Shown: positions 1 through 12,194 of the stretch, piece after piece
Position numbering within the stretch: position 1 is the stretch's first letter
Layout: every line of letters begins with the position of its first letter
Assembly: GCF_905171775.1 (NCBI RefSeq)
Contig: NC_053492.1
Location: 275,207,146-275,271,145 of the forward strand
Reading direction: 5' to 3'
Length of the DNA: 64,000 nt
Origin: Rana temporaria
Taxonomy: Eukaryota > Chordata > Amphibia > Anura > Ranidae
Position numbers and translations under genes: made by a program
The notes under the pieces: model-generated
Database searches by the model: none
What the model was told of the DNA's origin: nothing
What the model saw: only the letters and a program-made list of their open reading frames with translations

Positions 1-669
1 TGATCTTAAGTACTGCATCATGAAGCCTCTTCCTTCTTAAATCATTCATGCCTGAAAGAACCCATAGTGGATGCCCTGTGCAGATATCGAGGATACACAT
101 ACAGAGCAGAGCAGTCTTTCAAAGAGGAGCGAGTGCCCTTATTAAGAGCCTTCAGGAGTGGAATATTCCTGGTGGTTATCTGTGCGAGAGAGTTTGAGCT
201 CTATAATTTGAGATCCAGCCCTTCTAGTAAGAAATGCATATTGCATGTGGGAAAGGGCACTGTGAATCACCTTTCACTTATAAGGACACATTTAATGGGA
301 CCATGTTTTCTTTTGGATTTAATATCAACACTCATTCTTAAGATTTTCAACATATATTGTTTAATTATTGAGTTTGTTATAGAGTACTTTATGGGTTGGG
401 CATTTATATATTTTTTGCATATTTATTAAGTTGTGTATTTGGATTTTTACAAATAGAAGCACCTTTAAATTATACATAATTTTTATTTTAGGGTAAGCGC
501 AAAGTATATATTTTTTATATCCCCATAAGGCACCAGAAATTAGCCTGGCCTAGTCCTTGGGAGCAGGTACCCAGGGTTTCTGGAAGCTCTTGATAATTCT
601 GGGATATAGGCATGTAGGTTATTTGTCTAAACCAAGTGTGAGAATTCTTACTTTTAAACTCATACTAAA
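1..669. other. intergenic/intronic DNA, nothing recognised
   Basis: AT-rich sequence without a reading frame resembling any known protein, and without inverted or tandem repeats that I could see. It presumably lies within or beyond the 3' part of the mannosidase gene. Confidence 0.5.
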
Positions 670-729
670 ATCCAGAAAAACGCATTTCAAAAGTGTGAAA
701 AAAGTATTTGACCCTTCGCAAAACATGAC

Positions 730-2141
730 TTCGTACTTGGTGGCAAACCCTTGTTGGCAATCAGAGGTCAGACATTTCTTGTAAATGGCCACCAGGTTTG
801 CACACATTTCAGGAGGGATTTTATCCCACTCCTCTTTGCAGATCCTCTCCAAGTCATTAAGGTTTTGAGGCTGATGTTTGGTAACTGGAACCTTCAACTC
901 CTTTACATATCTTCTATGGGATTAAGGTCTGGACACTAGCTAGGCCACTCCAGGACCTTAATGTGCTTCTTCTTGAGCCACTCCTTTGTTGCCTTGGCTG
1001 TGTGTTTTGGGTCATTGTCATGCTGGAATAACCATTCACGACCCATTTTCAATTCCCTGGCTGAGTGAAGGAGGTTCTCACCCAAGATTTGACAGTACAT
1101 GGCCCCGTCTATCATCCCTTTGAAGCGGTGGGGTTGTCCTGTCCCTTGGCAGAAAACCACCCTGCATGTTTCCACCTCCATGTTTGATGGTGATGTGGTA
1201 GTCTTGGTGTCGTAGGAAGCGTTCCTCCTGCTCCAAACATGGCGAGTTGAGTTGATGCCAAAGAGCTCAATTTTGGTCTCATGTGACCACAACACTTTCA
1301 CCTAGTTCTCCTCTGAATCATTCAGATGTTCATTAGCAAACTTCAGAGACAGTCCTGTACATGTGCTTTAAGCAGGGGGAACTTGCGGGCACTGAAGGAT
1401 TTCAGTCCTTCATGACGTAGTATGTTACCAATTGTTTTTTTGGTGGCTATGGTCCCAGCTGCCTTGAGATCATTGCCAAGATTCTCCTGTGTAGTTCTGG
1501 GATGATTCCTCACTGTTCTCATGATCATTGAAACTCCATGAGGTGAGACCTTGCATGGAGCCCCAGACTACAACCCCTTTCACATTGAGGAGTTTTTTCA
1601 GGCGGTACAGCGCTAAAAATAGCGCTGCTATCCCGCCTGAAAAACTCCTTCACTGCAGACTCAATGTGAAAGCCCGAGGGCTTTCACACTGAGGCGATGC
1701 GCTGGCGGGAGACAAAAAAATCTCCTGTCAGCAGCATCTTTGGAGCGGTGAGAGGAGCGGCATGTATACCGCTCCTTCCCATTGAAAACAATGGGAAACC
1801 GCGGCAATACGCCTCTATAGAGGCGCATTGCGGGCGGTATTAACCCTTTATCGGCCGCTAGCGGGGGTTAATACAGCACCGCTAGCGGCTGATTCCCGCG
1901 GCAAACCCGGCGGTATATCGCGGCTATTTTTAGCGGCGTTATACCGCGGCTCTCACCCCAGTCTGAAAGGGGCCTAAGGGAGATTGACAGTTATTTTGTG
2001 TTTCTTCCATTTGCGAATAATCGGATCAACTGTTGTCACCCTCTCACCAAGCTGCTTGGTCTTGTAGCCCATTCCAGCCTTGTGTAGGTGGTCTACAATC
2101 TTGTCCCTGACATCCTTGGACAACTCTTTGGTCTTGGCAAT
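730..2141 (-). pseudogene. Tc1 transposase pseudogene
   Basis: Remnant of a DDE transposase of about 340 residues, which in an active element binds the terminal repeats by two helix-turn-helix domains and cuts and joins DNA. On the minus strand I see in order the N-terminal HTH part (AKTKELSKDVRDKIVDHLHK), the second HTH part (GTIATKKTIGNILRHEGLKS), the catalytic core and the C-terminus (CANLVAIYKKCLTSDCQQGF). The breaks are specific. The start codon is ATT (2139-2141) where the family has ATG. The first catalytic aspartate is replaced by histidine in LWSHETK. The second, in HDNDPKHTAKAT, remains. A stop precedes the CPDLNPIED segment, and the usual terminator after ATKY has become GAA (730-732). 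A 403-bp MITE also interrupts it. Family and inactivity are both clear. Confidence 0.9.
1571..1973. mobile_element. Palindromic MITE (CCCCTTTCACA family) nested in Tc1 copy 1
   Basis: Terminal inverted repeats: CCCCTTTCACATTGAGG-type on the left and CAGTCTGAAAGGGG-type on the right, with internal complementary arms. It sits between two CTA trinucleotides (1568-1570 and 1974-1976), read as a 3-bp target-site duplication. The uninterrupted Tc1 fragment at 28.3 kb shows the sequence expected without the insert. No coding capacity. Relatives occur at 21068-21675 and 57975-58103. The 3-bp duplication suggests PIF/Harbinger mobilisation (inference). Confidence 0.8.
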
Positions 2142-2487
2142 GGTGGAGATTGGAATCTGATTGATTGCTTCTGTGGACAGGTGTTTTTTATGCAGGCAAC
2201 AAGCTGAGATTAGGAGAACCCCCTTCAAGAGTGCTCCTAATCTCAGATTGTTACCTGTATAGAAGACTCCTGGGAGCCAGAAATGTAACCGATTGATAGG
2301 GGATCAAATACTTATTTCACTCATTAAAATGCAAATGAAGTTTCAATGCTTTTGAAATGCGTTTCTGGATATTTTTGGTGTTATTCGGTCTCTCGCTGTT
2401 CAACCTACCAACATTTTAGACTGATCATTTCTTTGCCCACTGACAAACGTACAAAATCAGAAGGGGATCGAAAACTTTTCCCTCACT

Positions 2488-4086
2488 ATATGGTACCCTG
2501 ATTTTATAGTTGCTGGAAATAATTCTAGGTATACAAAACGTTGATATAAATCTAGTAGACGGAAGCCTTGTATGCAGGCAAAAATGTATATGTTTGGCAT
2601 TTTCCGCTCCATCTACTGGCCTTAATGCAATATTTTCTTGATTTAGGTTTTACTATATGCAAATATTGCTAGACTCATATACAACTCATGACATTAAATT
2701 ACAAGCTGCTTCATTTTTTGAGCAGGTGGGACACACATTTCTAATGAGTGTCTACAACACTTTGATATTCCTGGAGTGTGTGTGCCATCCACATACGGCC
2801 AACAGGTGCTTCTAATTTTTGACTGAAAGTTCATGCAAAGCCTGTGATCTACTCTCACTCTGGCTGAAACACCAATTACCATCTTGTTCCCAAACATACT
2901 TACTTGAGTGTCTCTGCAAGGTAAAAACTTTGCTGCACATCATCATGGCTTGGGTGTGTGGCGTAAACATCTCGGACTCCAGAATAGCCTGCTTCAACGC
3001 GGCAGAATTTTTCTAAAGCCTGACAACAACAAGAACACAATTAGGCTGCTGCACATGAATCTGTCAATGTTTCGATTAACCTGCAAAATCCAATTACCTT
3101 TCACATTTCTGCCAATTGAAAGCACCTTGTTGCAAATAATATGGGCATGGTTTCAATTTACAAAGACAGATAAGAAAAAGAAGATGTATGCTACTTTTTT
3201 GTTGGGCAGCAAGTCAATTAACACTGCCAGGTTTTAGTGACATTTTGGATTTACAGTTGTACTATATTAGAGCATTAGTATAATAAGATTCATTGAGATG
3301 CATACAAATTCATACCAAGACTGAAATTTAACATGCTGAAACGGTGTCCATGCAAAGTTGCATGCATACCTTGTTCAAAGATTTAAAACGTGTACACGTC
3401 TCTCTCTATACATGCCAAGTATTGGATTCATGCAATATAAAATATTTTTATCTACAACTCAGTGATCGATAAACCTTTTATGTCTCTCTGCTTATGCACA
3501 CTAATACAAATTTATTTTTTTAACCAGCAATCTTCTAATTCAGCTACAAGTAGGTGTGGCTTCTATATCTGGATTACATAAGCCAAATATAAAAATTAAA
3601 ATATGGTACAGCATGGTTTTGTGCACTCAAGCTATCAACTGCCATGCTACAGTTGTGCTCATAAGTTTACATACCCTGGCAGAATTTATGATTTCTTGGC
3701 CATTTTTTAAAGAATATGAACACACGCTGCATGGGCATCTTAACAGTCTGCAGCTACACAGCCCCATATGCCACAAACTGTGGCTACGCTGCCGCAACTT
3801 TGGTTTGTGAATACCGCACTTGCCTGTCAAAGTTGCGGAGGCGTAACGTAAATAGGATACGTTACGCCCTCACAAAGATGCGCTCTTCTACGTGAATCCG
3901 GGCCTTTGTCTTGATTAGCAGGTGATTACTACAATTATACAGAATCAACTAGCAAGACGCTAAGTGATACAAGGATGGTCGGGCTGCACCTGCAGAGCTT
4001 TACATATGAGATCCTAATTGAGGCATACTGCGCTAGCCTACAACAGTTTCTTATATACTGAACACAAGTTTTCGTGTGGACCTCTT
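2488..4086. other. non-coding DNA with one MITE remnant
   Basis: No protein-like reading frame and no splice-flanked exon seen. Apart from the MITE end at 3800-3904 I recognise nothing here. Confidence 0.45.
3800..3904. mobile_element. MITE end remnant with hairpin
   Basis: GC-rich island in AT-rich surroundings. It contains an 11-bp stem (GGCGTAACGTA / TACGTTACGCC) with a short loop near 3840-3869 and ends in GTGAATCCGGGCC, which looks like a MITE terminus. The partner terminus was not found. Confidence 0.45.
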
Positions 4087-4089
4087 TTA

Positions 4090-4532
4090 GGCTCGGTTCA
4101 CACTGCCGCGACAAGAGTCGCCCGACTTGCAGTGCACCTTTGCCAGGCGACTTGACGCAACTTCATGGAATGCCTGGGTAATCTTCCTGTAATGTCAAAT
4201 CCAAATCACGATCACATTAATATAGATGAGGATCTGACTTGGAGGCGACTTCCATTAAAGCCTTTGGGCACGTCGGATAGACGCTGTCTTGTAGTACAGG
4301 AACCTATTCTAAAAGGATTCACACCTATGCATTTTGCAGATTTGCACTACAGTACATTTACCATGGTTTCCAATGGAACACGTTCTGTAGCGCAAATCTG
4401 CAAAAAACACGTTTGAATCCTGCCAAAGTTGGAGCGACTTCAGTTGTGCTAATGAAGACAGCTCTCATTGACTAAAAAGAGATTTCACATGTCACAATTC
4501 GAATCCCAAGTCATGGCAGTGTGAACTGAGCC
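4090..4532. mobile_element. Harbinger-like MITE with TTA duplication
   Basis: Left end GGCTCGGTTCACACTGCC and right end GGCAGTGTGAACTGAGCC are complementary at 17 of 18 positions. TTA directly flanks both sides (4087-4089, 4533-4535), a 3-bp target-site duplication typical of PIF/Harbinger. 443 bp, no coding capacity; the interior also has complementary stretches (the TTTGCAGATTTGC region against GCAAATCTGCAAA). Confidence 0.85.
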
Positions 4533-4535
4533 TTA

Positions 4536-5469
4536 TATATGTGTAGACTTATGATTATTCCACTTGGAACAATATAACTCATTATTTCAGTGAATAGTTG
4601 AGCCTTATTTTGAAATGCTTACTTGACATATAAAAGGAAAAAGGACCACTTCGGAAGATAGGACTACAAATGCACAGTAATAACCACAAGCAGAATCTGG
4701 GGGTCGGGATAGGTCTATGTCCTCAAATATCAGGTATGCCCCTATAAATAATGGTTTTATATCTGTAAGTGCTAGGGGAGCACAACAGGGAGACAGGGTA
4801 TTAACCATGACAGAGAACAAATAAGTAAATACAAAGCAAAGAGAGCAGACATGTACCTCACTTGTTATCCAGTCAGTCAGTAGCTGTTCCAGGTGTATCA
4901 GACAACTGTACCACAATGTTAACTACCACCCAAAGCTTGGCAGGATACATGGTGGAGATGTAGAGTCTGAATTTTTTTAACTTCCTGAAATTTTGCCCAG
5001 AGCATCTGTACCTTGGGCAAGAAGTCCAGGATGAACACAAATCTGGTGCCATGAAAAGTGAGATCTTTCAGATCCATTGAGGATAATTTCCTTGTCTCTG
5101 TAATTTAGGAGAGACAAGGAAAGGTCTTGGTACCTTTTGTACCTTTTCCACCATGAACTGTGGAGAAAGGTGTTGATTAGCAATAGCATTGATTTGTCAG
5201 TGCTCAGCAGAGGTTAGCACCCTGTTTGGTTGTTGTATCTCTGATGGCTCTTGAGATTCTCTTAATTTTTGCATGTCAACTTTGGCCTTGTGCATGGCAA
5301 TCCGAACATATTCCAAATCACTTATGTGGCCTTTCCAGGGATGGATTGTGTTACCCCACTCTTTGAAGATCATGGCAGAGAAGCAACAGATCCTCTATAA
5401 CTTTATGAACCCGATTAGTCAAACCATGCAGGCAAGTATTGCTTTGCTTCTCCGCCATACAGACTTCCT
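4536..5469. other. non-coding DNA, nothing recognised
   Basis: No gene-like frame, no clear terminal repeats. A short local inverted repeat lies near 5084-5117 (TCCTTGTCTC / GAGACAAGGA). Confidence 0.45.
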
Positions 5470-5473
5470 TTAA

Positions 5474-5717
5474 CCTCCCTGGCAGTAATCTCGAGTGTGG
5501 CTCAGGGTGAATTTTCACTACCAAAAGCGGTAACCCTGAGCCGCACTCGAAGATTCAAACCTCATTATACCCGGGATGTCTACCAGACTCTTGTTTGTAC
5601 AGTTTTAAGTGTGTTATTCCTAAGAATTACAAGCCTACAATATAAAAACGCCAAATTTCCATGAAAAACAATGTACAGCTTTGAGCTTCAAAAATCACAA
5701 TCATACCGCCAGGGAGG
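5474..5717. mobile_element. MITE with CCTCCCTGGC termini
   Basis: Ends are CCTCCCTGGCAGTA on the left and TACCGCCAGGGAGG on the right. It is flanked by TTAA on the left and TCAA on the right, consistent with a TTAA target site with one later change, so piggyBac-like (inference). The interior carries an imperfect stem (GAGTGTGGCTCAGGGT / ACCCTGAGCCGCACTC). Confidence 0.75.
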
Positions 5718-5815
5718 TCAATGTGGGTTCAGGGTTTATCCTATTTACAGGACACTCCCTGAGTGGTTTGTAAATGGCAGCAGCTTTACCCACTGGTAGT
5801 GACTTCTTCCTCTAA

Positions 5816-6233
5816 GGCCGCGTACACACGGTCGGACAAAACCGATGAGAATGGACCGAGGTTCAGTTTCATCGGTCCAAACCGACCGTGTGTATAGCCC
5901 ATCGGTCCGTTTTCCTTCGGTCCAAAATTTTAAAACATGCTTTAAAATCGAACCGATGGACCGCTGCCCGATCGGTCCAAACAGATGGTTAGTACAGAAA
6001 GCATTGGTTCAAAACCCGCGCATGCTCAGAATCAAGTCGACGCATACTTGGAAGCATTGAACTTTGTTTTATTCAGCACGTTGTGTGTTTGACGTCACCG
6101 CGTTCTGACCCGATCGGTTTTTGGACGATGGTGTGTACACACATCAGACCATCAGGCCACTTCAGCAGTGAACCGATGGAAATGGCCCGTCGGACCATTC
6201 TCATCGGTTTGGAACGACCGTGTGTACGCGGCC
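5816..6233. mobile_element. Palindromic MITE with perfect 19-bp ends
   Basis: GGCCGCGTACACACGGTCG (5816-5834) is exactly complementary to CGACCGTGTGTACGCGGCC (6215-6233). Inner arms are also complementary over long stretches built from CGGTCC/GGACCG and CATCGGT/ACCGATG units. Flanks are TAA and TCA, possibly a decayed 3-bp duplication. Related ends occur at 37513-37935 and 53495-53945. Confidence 0.85.
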
Positions 6234-6454
6234 TCAGTGGTCATTGTCCTGCAAAGATACTGTGGTCAGGTTAGTCTCTTTTGGCAGCAGGAAAGAGGCA
6301 TCCATTGAGTGCTCAACCTCCATCCAGGATCTAAAAACTACCACCCTCATCCAGCTCCATCCTTCCTCCATGCCCACCTACAATGTAAGTTTTGCTGGGT
6401 TATTGTCACCTCTGCCCAATAACCCCAAAAATTTGAGAAAATGCATACAACAGA

Positions 6455-7323
6455 TTAACCACTTCCTTACTGGGCACTTAAACCCCTTTCCCACCAGACC
6501 AATTTTCAGCTTTCAGAGCTGGCGCATTTTGAATGACAATTGCGCGATCATACAACACTGTACCCATATGATATTTTTATAATTTTTTTTCCACAAATAG
6601 CTTTCTTTTGGAGGTATTTGATCATCTGTGTGTTTATTTTTTGTGCTATAAACAAAAAAGAAAAAAAAAATTTCCTCAGTTTAGGCCGATACATATTTTT
6701 CTGCATATTTTTGGTAAAAAAAAATAAAAAATCGCAATAAGCGTATATTGATTGGTTTGCGCAAAAGTTATAGCGCCTACAAAATAGGGGATAGATTTAT
6801 GATTTTTTTTATTATTTTTTTTACTACTAGTAATGGCGGCGATCTGCGATGTCAGGCCGGCAATATTGCGGCGGACATATCGGACACTTGAGACACTATT
6901 TTGGGACCATTAACATTTATACAGCGAACAGTGCTAATAATATGCACCGATTACTGTATAAATGTGACAGGCAGGGAAGGGGTTAACAGTAGGGGTTAAA
7001 TGTATTCCCTTGGAGCGATTCTTACTGTGGGGGGAAGGGACTGACTGAGGGAGGTGACCGATCTGTGTCCCTTACACAGCATTGGTCTCTCTCCCTGACA
7101 AGACGTGGAGCTCTGTGTTTACACACAGAGCTCCACGTCCTTGCTCTGTCACTGCCGATCGTGGGTACCTGGCGGACATCGCTACCGCCAGGCACGCGGC
7201 ATCTGCATCACGTGACACGCCGGGCACAGTTTTGCCACGCTGTGCGCCCCCGAGGGCGTGCAGTGGTGAATGTAAATAGGACGTGGATGTCTTTCGTCCA
7301 CAGCGCGGGTCTCAAGTGGTTAA
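6455..7323. mobile_element. TTAA-flanked non-autonomous DNA transposon, copy 1
   Basis: Runs from TTAACCACTTCC to CTCAAGTGGTTAA; the ends CCACTT/AAGTGG are inverted and abut TTAA on both sides. 869 bp, no intact ORF. The inner sequence is shared with 20159-20850 and 49632-50612, both in the opposite orientation. The copy at 49.6 kb has a demonstrable TTAA duplication, which supports a piggyBac-type mechanism. Confidence 0.85.
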
Positions 7324-7545
7324 ATGTGAACCTATAATTCCCCAACTATAGGTGAAATAGTCAATCTTTTACATAAAGATCCCTTAGCTTGGACACCGGA
7401 ACACACATTTAAATGGGTTGGGCCCAAGAGCCAGTTCACACCATAGAAATACAATCCGGATGCATCCCAGATGCTTTTCTGCATGCACATTTTTGACCTT
7501 TTTAAAAAGGCAGTCCAGTGCATTCCCCCCCTTTTTTTCTTAACC

Positions 7546-7868
7546 TTAAAGAGGAAGGAAACCCTGGTGGGTTTTACTTCTTTTGCTCCCTGCAAATTAA
7601 AAGCATAATGGGCTAGGATACTAGCCCATTATGTGACACTTAACCGGAGCCACGTGTGCGTGGGAGCCGTCAGTCATGGCACATGCCGGGGAAGAAACGG
7701 CACGGAGTTCAGTTTTACAGCGCATGCGCCGATTACATTGGCACACTACAAGGGAAATATCCCCTAAACGGCGCATGTTTAGGAGATATTTCCACTATCT
7801 ATAGGCAAGCCTCATTCTAGGCTTACCTACAGTTAAAAGTCAGAAAGGAGGGTTTACAACCACTTTAA
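7546..7868. mobile_element. TTAA-flanked MITE (TTAAAGAGG family)
   Basis: Left end TTAAAGAGGAAGGAAACCC, right end GGGTTTACAACCACTTTAA; partly complementary with TTAA at both borders. It contains a near-perfect hairpin around 7594-7635 (CATAATGGGCTAG / CTAGCCCATTATG). Same family as 29505-29905. Confidence 0.7.
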
Positions 7869-7956
7869 AAGGAACAGTTCACACTATAGAAATGCAGGCC
7901 GGATACGTTCCAGATGCATTTCTGAATGTGTGTTTTTGACGTATTATTGATGCGTT

Positions 7957-8103
7957 CCAGTGCTTTTTTAATGCAGTCCAGTGCTTTTTTAATGCAGTCC
8001 AGTGCTTTTTTAATGCAGTCCAGTGCTTTTTTAATGCAGTCCAGTGCTTTTTTAATGCAGTCCAGTGCTTTTTTAATGCAGTCCAGTGCATTTTGACCTT
8101 TTT
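7957..8103. repeat. 21-bp tandem repeat, seven copies
   Basis: The unit CCAGTGCTTTTTTAATGCAGT repeats with an exact 21-bp period (starts at 7957, 7978, 7999, 8020, 8041, 8062, 8083). Because 21 is divisible by three, it makes a periodic but meaningless peptide on the minus strand. Confidence 0.95.
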
Positions 8104-8159
8104 CACTCGCATGGTGGAAAGCTCTTACGAGCGCGCTCCCATGCTACAGCGGCAGCCAT

Positions 8160-8431
8160 AGCCGCCAACTGTATCACTCGGCCCGCCCCCCGCGTCATTG
8201 GATGTGAATGACAGCAGCGCCAGCCAATGGCTGCGCTGCCATCAATCCGTCCAACCTAGCCAATCAATGGCCAGGCTGGGAACCGAACAGGATGACTGGG
8301 ACACGCGCGGGACATTCGAGGGGTGAGGTAAGTAAAACGGGGGCTCAGGGGGGTGCTGTCGGATGTTTTTTCACCTTCATGCATATGATGCATGAAGGTG
8401 AAAAAACATTTACCTTTACAACCCCTTTAAC
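8160..8431. repeat. GC-rich repeat with hairpin, possible MITE remnant
   Basis: Ends in ACAACCCCTTTAA like the TTAAAG MITEs. Has an almost perfect hairpin at about 8365-8407 (TTTTTTCACCTTCATGCAT / ATGCATGAAGGTGAAAAAA). The left border is unclear. Confidence 0.5.
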
Positions 8432-9530
8432 ACAATAGATGTGCCTTACCATTGGTTCAGCCATCTGATAAGAGGTCTTACTAATCAGTAATCAGACGTG
8501 TTCAGTGTCAAGCACAAGGACCATGTCATAGACCAGTAAACATGGTTGCCTTTTTTTGCTTTACCATGCTTCCTTGGTTTTTGTGGGTGTCAGGGTGATA
8601 TACTGTAGATCTGAGGTAGCATGAAGGTGCCTGCTAACTGCGTGTAATGGCATTCCTTTTTTGTCCCTGTTCCTATTAATAGGTTCACTTTAACCTGGAT
8701 TTAAGATGAATACTTATTTTTCAATTACACCAAAGATACCTTCTGTTGGAAAATTGTTTCTTTCACTTAGAAAGTAAATGTCTACATTTTATACCCACTA
8801 ATCAGTGCACATAAACGCATTGCAAATGTTTTTCCTGTTTTGGGGGCTAAAAATGCATATTTTATACTGGTTGTATGTGAAAAACTGTTTTCCTAACCGT
8901 GGCTTTGTGGTAAAAAAAAAAAATTCTGGATAGAGGCATGTTAAGTTTTACACTTGCATGCCATCCCAGTATTTCAACACTTAATGGTTAATGCTTTACT
9001 GGCCCCAATACCTCCTTTTGGCATATCACTGTCACAGGCAGCCTCGTTATCTAACAGACTGGTAGGGAAAGCACAGAAATAAACCAGGGAGTGAAGTAAC
9101 ATTTTACTGCCTCAGGATTAGTGCTGTTAAAGGCATAATGCTGGCCTCTGAATAGTCAAGGGTTGCATGTATTTTACTCCAATATTCAGTTCGGCAGGTT
9201 TTTAAATTGACAGGTTGGCTACGGCAGGCACAGGAAACTTGTGTTGAGCCAAAATAAACAAAAAAATCTTCCCAAGCTACAGAAGATGGGTCATTTTGTA
9301 AGAAACTGTCAAATTTATGGAATTAAAGACTGCTACAATGGATGGCATTGGCTTAATAAAAAAAAAACAAAAAAAACATACCCAGAAAAACTTGTTGTTC
9401 ATGACATGTCACATTTAATCATAACTTTATACAATTCACATAAAAGAAAAACAATTGTCGAGGAAAACGTTGATGGTCGTGAACTATAAAGGATGTCTGT
9501 TTGCTGTCAATATACATAGGCTAGAAATAA

Positions 9531-9532
<2 letters not shown>
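8432..9532. other. non-coding DNA, nothing recognised
   Basis: No gene-like frame; A-runs near 8912-8923 and 9358-9375. No terminal repeats noticed. Confidence 0.45.

Positions 9533-9586
<54 letters not shown>
9533..9586. repeat. (AT)n microsatellite
   Basis: Uninterrupted AT dinucleotide run of about 54 bp. Confidence 0.97.
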
Positions 9587-9588
<2 letters not shown>

Positions 9589-9639
9589 GCGCTAGGAACT
9601 AAAACAACCAGCAGCTATACACTATAACCTAGATTATAT

Positions 9640-9748
9640 ATATATATCACACATACATATACATACATACATACATACATACATACATACATACATACAC
9701 ACACACACATACATACATACATACATACATACATACATACATACACAC
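9640..9748. repeat. (CATA)n microsatellite with CA tract
   Basis: Mostly ACAT/CATA tetranucleotide repeats, interrupted by a short CA run near 9698-9708. It directly abuts the fold-back element that begins at 9761. Confidence 0.95.
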
Positions 9749-9760
9749 ACGGTACACACA

Positions 9761-10717
9761 TTCTTGAAAATGCTGTACTATATAATAAAGTGCAAACATG
9801 TGCAAGATTATATAGAACTAAAGTCCATATAGGAAATCCCATGAAGAGATTTGTGGAGGAAATCAAGATCAAACACCTGGTGGTGTGACACCCATCACCA
9901 AAAACTAAGATGGAGGCTTACCAGAAAGCCAGCGAGGTCAAATAGCGATTGGTCGGAACTATGATCCACTGAAGGGAAACCCGGATATCCTCTCCCATGA
10001 AAGCAGATTTGTATCGGAAGTTCCCCAGTAAGCAATATCAAACGCCCATCAATGAAACTCAATGCCAGAGTATGTAGAAAAGTAATGCACTTGCACTGAT
10101 TTAGTAAAGTTCAGGCATGTAGGCGTATCCAAAGTAAAACTGATCAGTTTCCCTTATGTAAAATGGCTGAACAGCGGTCATGCAGTAGCGTGTGTACATG
10201 ACTCCACCAGCGCGTTTGGTCATAGGTGATGTGATCAGGGGTATAAAATCGGATGTTGATACAGTATCACACTACGTGGAGTTTCAGGTTTCCTAAATAC
10301 TCTGGCATTAAGTTTCATTAAAGCAACAAATGCCGGCAACTCGATTGCTTGTTTTTAAAACTTTAAGCACTAACAGCAGTGCGACATCTAAAGTGCCAAC
10401 ATGTTTCGGCCGGAGCCTTCCTCATAGCATGCCTGAAACGTACTAATTTAATACAAGTGCATTACTTTCATACATATTCTGGCATCGAGTTTCAATACTT
10501 GGCGTTGGATATTGCTTACTGGGGACCTTCCGATATACATCTGCGGGGGTGGGGGGGGGGGGGGGGGGTGTTGGCTTTCTAGTAAGCCTCCATCTTAGTT
10601 TTTGGTGATGGGTGTTTGATCTTAATTTTCAACACACATCTCTTCATGGGATTTCCTATAAGGACTTTAGTTCTATATAATTTTGCACTTTATTATATAT
10701 TACAACATTTTCAAGAA
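9761..10717. mobile_element. Long fold-back element with ~300-bp arms
   Basis: The left arm starts TTCTTGAAAATG and the right arm ends CATTTTCAAGAA. Long imperfect complementarity continues inward: ACTAAGATGGAGGCTTACC with GTAAGCCTCCATCTTAGT, and ACTCAATGCCAGAGTATGTA with its right-hand counterpart near 10466-10492. Centre near 10240. The unpaired middle holds a TGTTTCGGCCGGAGC motif. No coding capacity. Microsatellites flank both ends. Confidence 0.85.
10551..10568. repeat. poly-G tract
   Basis: Eighteen consecutive G, with another five G just upstream. It lies in the right arm of the fold-back element and has no C-rich partner in the left arm, so it expanded after the element formed. Confidence 0.9.
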
Positions 10718-10730
10718 TGAATGAATGAAT

Positions 10731-10834
<104 letters not shown>

Positions 10835-10914
10835 ATTCTTATTGATCATGCATATTGTTTCGTTGTACAGACTAATTGAATGGTTTAGTGCTGCACTTTA
10901 TTTTATAATATAAT

Positions 10915-12194
10915 ATTACAAAGGCTATTGTATGTTACACAATCCATAATGTAATTCCAGTTTAGAACTTCTATTTCTTTTAGATTTGCTGTACTTGATG
11001 GCAAAATGCGTTAAAACTCCACCTTCTCATGTAAAAACCCCCCTAGTAAAGCCGAGTAGCCAACCTCAAGAAACAAAGAAAGCAGTTTGAGGATGATACT
11101 TTTATAGAAAACAAGAGAAAAAGAATATGAATGCATCACTTTTTGGTGGAAACGGCTACCTTAATTTAAAAGAAAAAAAAAAAAGAAAAATCTGTAAGCA
11201 TATAAAAAAATTCTTTAAAATGTATTTTCAGACTTAGACTGTAGCTTGAAGAAATCCTTATCAGGTACTTGAAAACAATAATCAGTTAAGTGAAAAAAGG
11301 AAACCATTCATCTAGCAGGAAGCTTTCTAAGTGTGACTTCCAATCAGCATGAAATATTAACTAAGCTCAAGGAAGGCTCTTGATTTGTTGCCTTTTCAAT
11401 TAGAAACTACACAAAATAAATCTAATTGAAATGTTACAGGGAATTTATTTCATAGCAGTAAAGTTGTGTTCAAAGGTCTTGTCTTTTGGCCGATACTATC
11501 TACATTCAGAGAGAACTCACTTTTATTTTTTTCATACTGTAGTGATATGGGGAGTATTAAAGCAAAATGCAAGGTTTAAGGAAGTAATTTTCAGCGATCA
11601 ATACATCTGCAGAAAACACGCAAGTTATGTGCTTTATAGCTGTTTAACATGCAACAGAGACGATGTTCAATGCTCACAAAGTCACTCTAATACAGCACTG
11701 GTAATAACACTTCTGAACACTTGCTTTAAATGTTGATGTCCACTTTCCACAGAAGAAAGAGTTTCTTGGTAAGACAAGTGCATTATAAAATGCAAATTAA
11801 TATGTAATGTTATACCCTTGGTGACTAATAAGTAAGAATGTCTATGCACTGCTGGGAGACCATTTACAGTATGAATCCTTTGAAAGCAATGCCTTATCAG
11901 TACTAAGGAAGTTCTCCATCCTAAAAAAATAAATAATCAGGAGATTCTGCTATATTCATATAGTAACAAAGTGGTTTTGATTCTATCATTGTAAAAGAAC
12001 TAGAGACCACTAAAGTTAACTTTAATGCTATATCAATAAACTATGCATATCTATTCTAGTTTCTTATTACAGTATCTTTGGATGGAAGGGGATGCATCCA
12101 TCAAGAAATGAACAAAACAGTGGTAAAATGCTTCAGAAACAGCTTTGTCATTATTCAAGCTGTGTACTCTGAAGTTTTACAAACATTTGCACTC
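10915..12194. other. non-coding DNA, nothing recognised
   Basis: AT-rich, no protein-like frame, no clear repeat ends. It looks like ordinary intron or intergenic sequence. Confidence 0.45.

Larger units (their letters stand above)
670..2487 (-). mobile_element. Tc1-like DNA transposon, copy 1 (dead, interrupted)
   Basis: A Tc1/mariner element read on the minus strand. The outer end on the right (near 2430-2487) carries the typical terminal sequence of a widespread vertebrate Tc1 family, ending in a TTCCCTCACTA-type terminus. On the left the match fades at about 670, just past the transposase 3' end, so the left terminal inverted repeat is missing. A palindromic MITE splits the transposase at 1571-1973. 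A second fragment of the same family lies at 28270-28827. The element cannot move itself because both the protein and one end are lost. Confidence 0.9.
7428..8110. mobile_element. Repeat with minisatellite core, split by a MITE
   Basis: Two related copies of a segment starting CAGTTCACACYATAGAAAT (near 7430 and 7873) each lead into the unit CAGTCCAGTGC. The first has one unit, the second seven. The MITE at 7546-7868 lies between them. Confidence 0.6.
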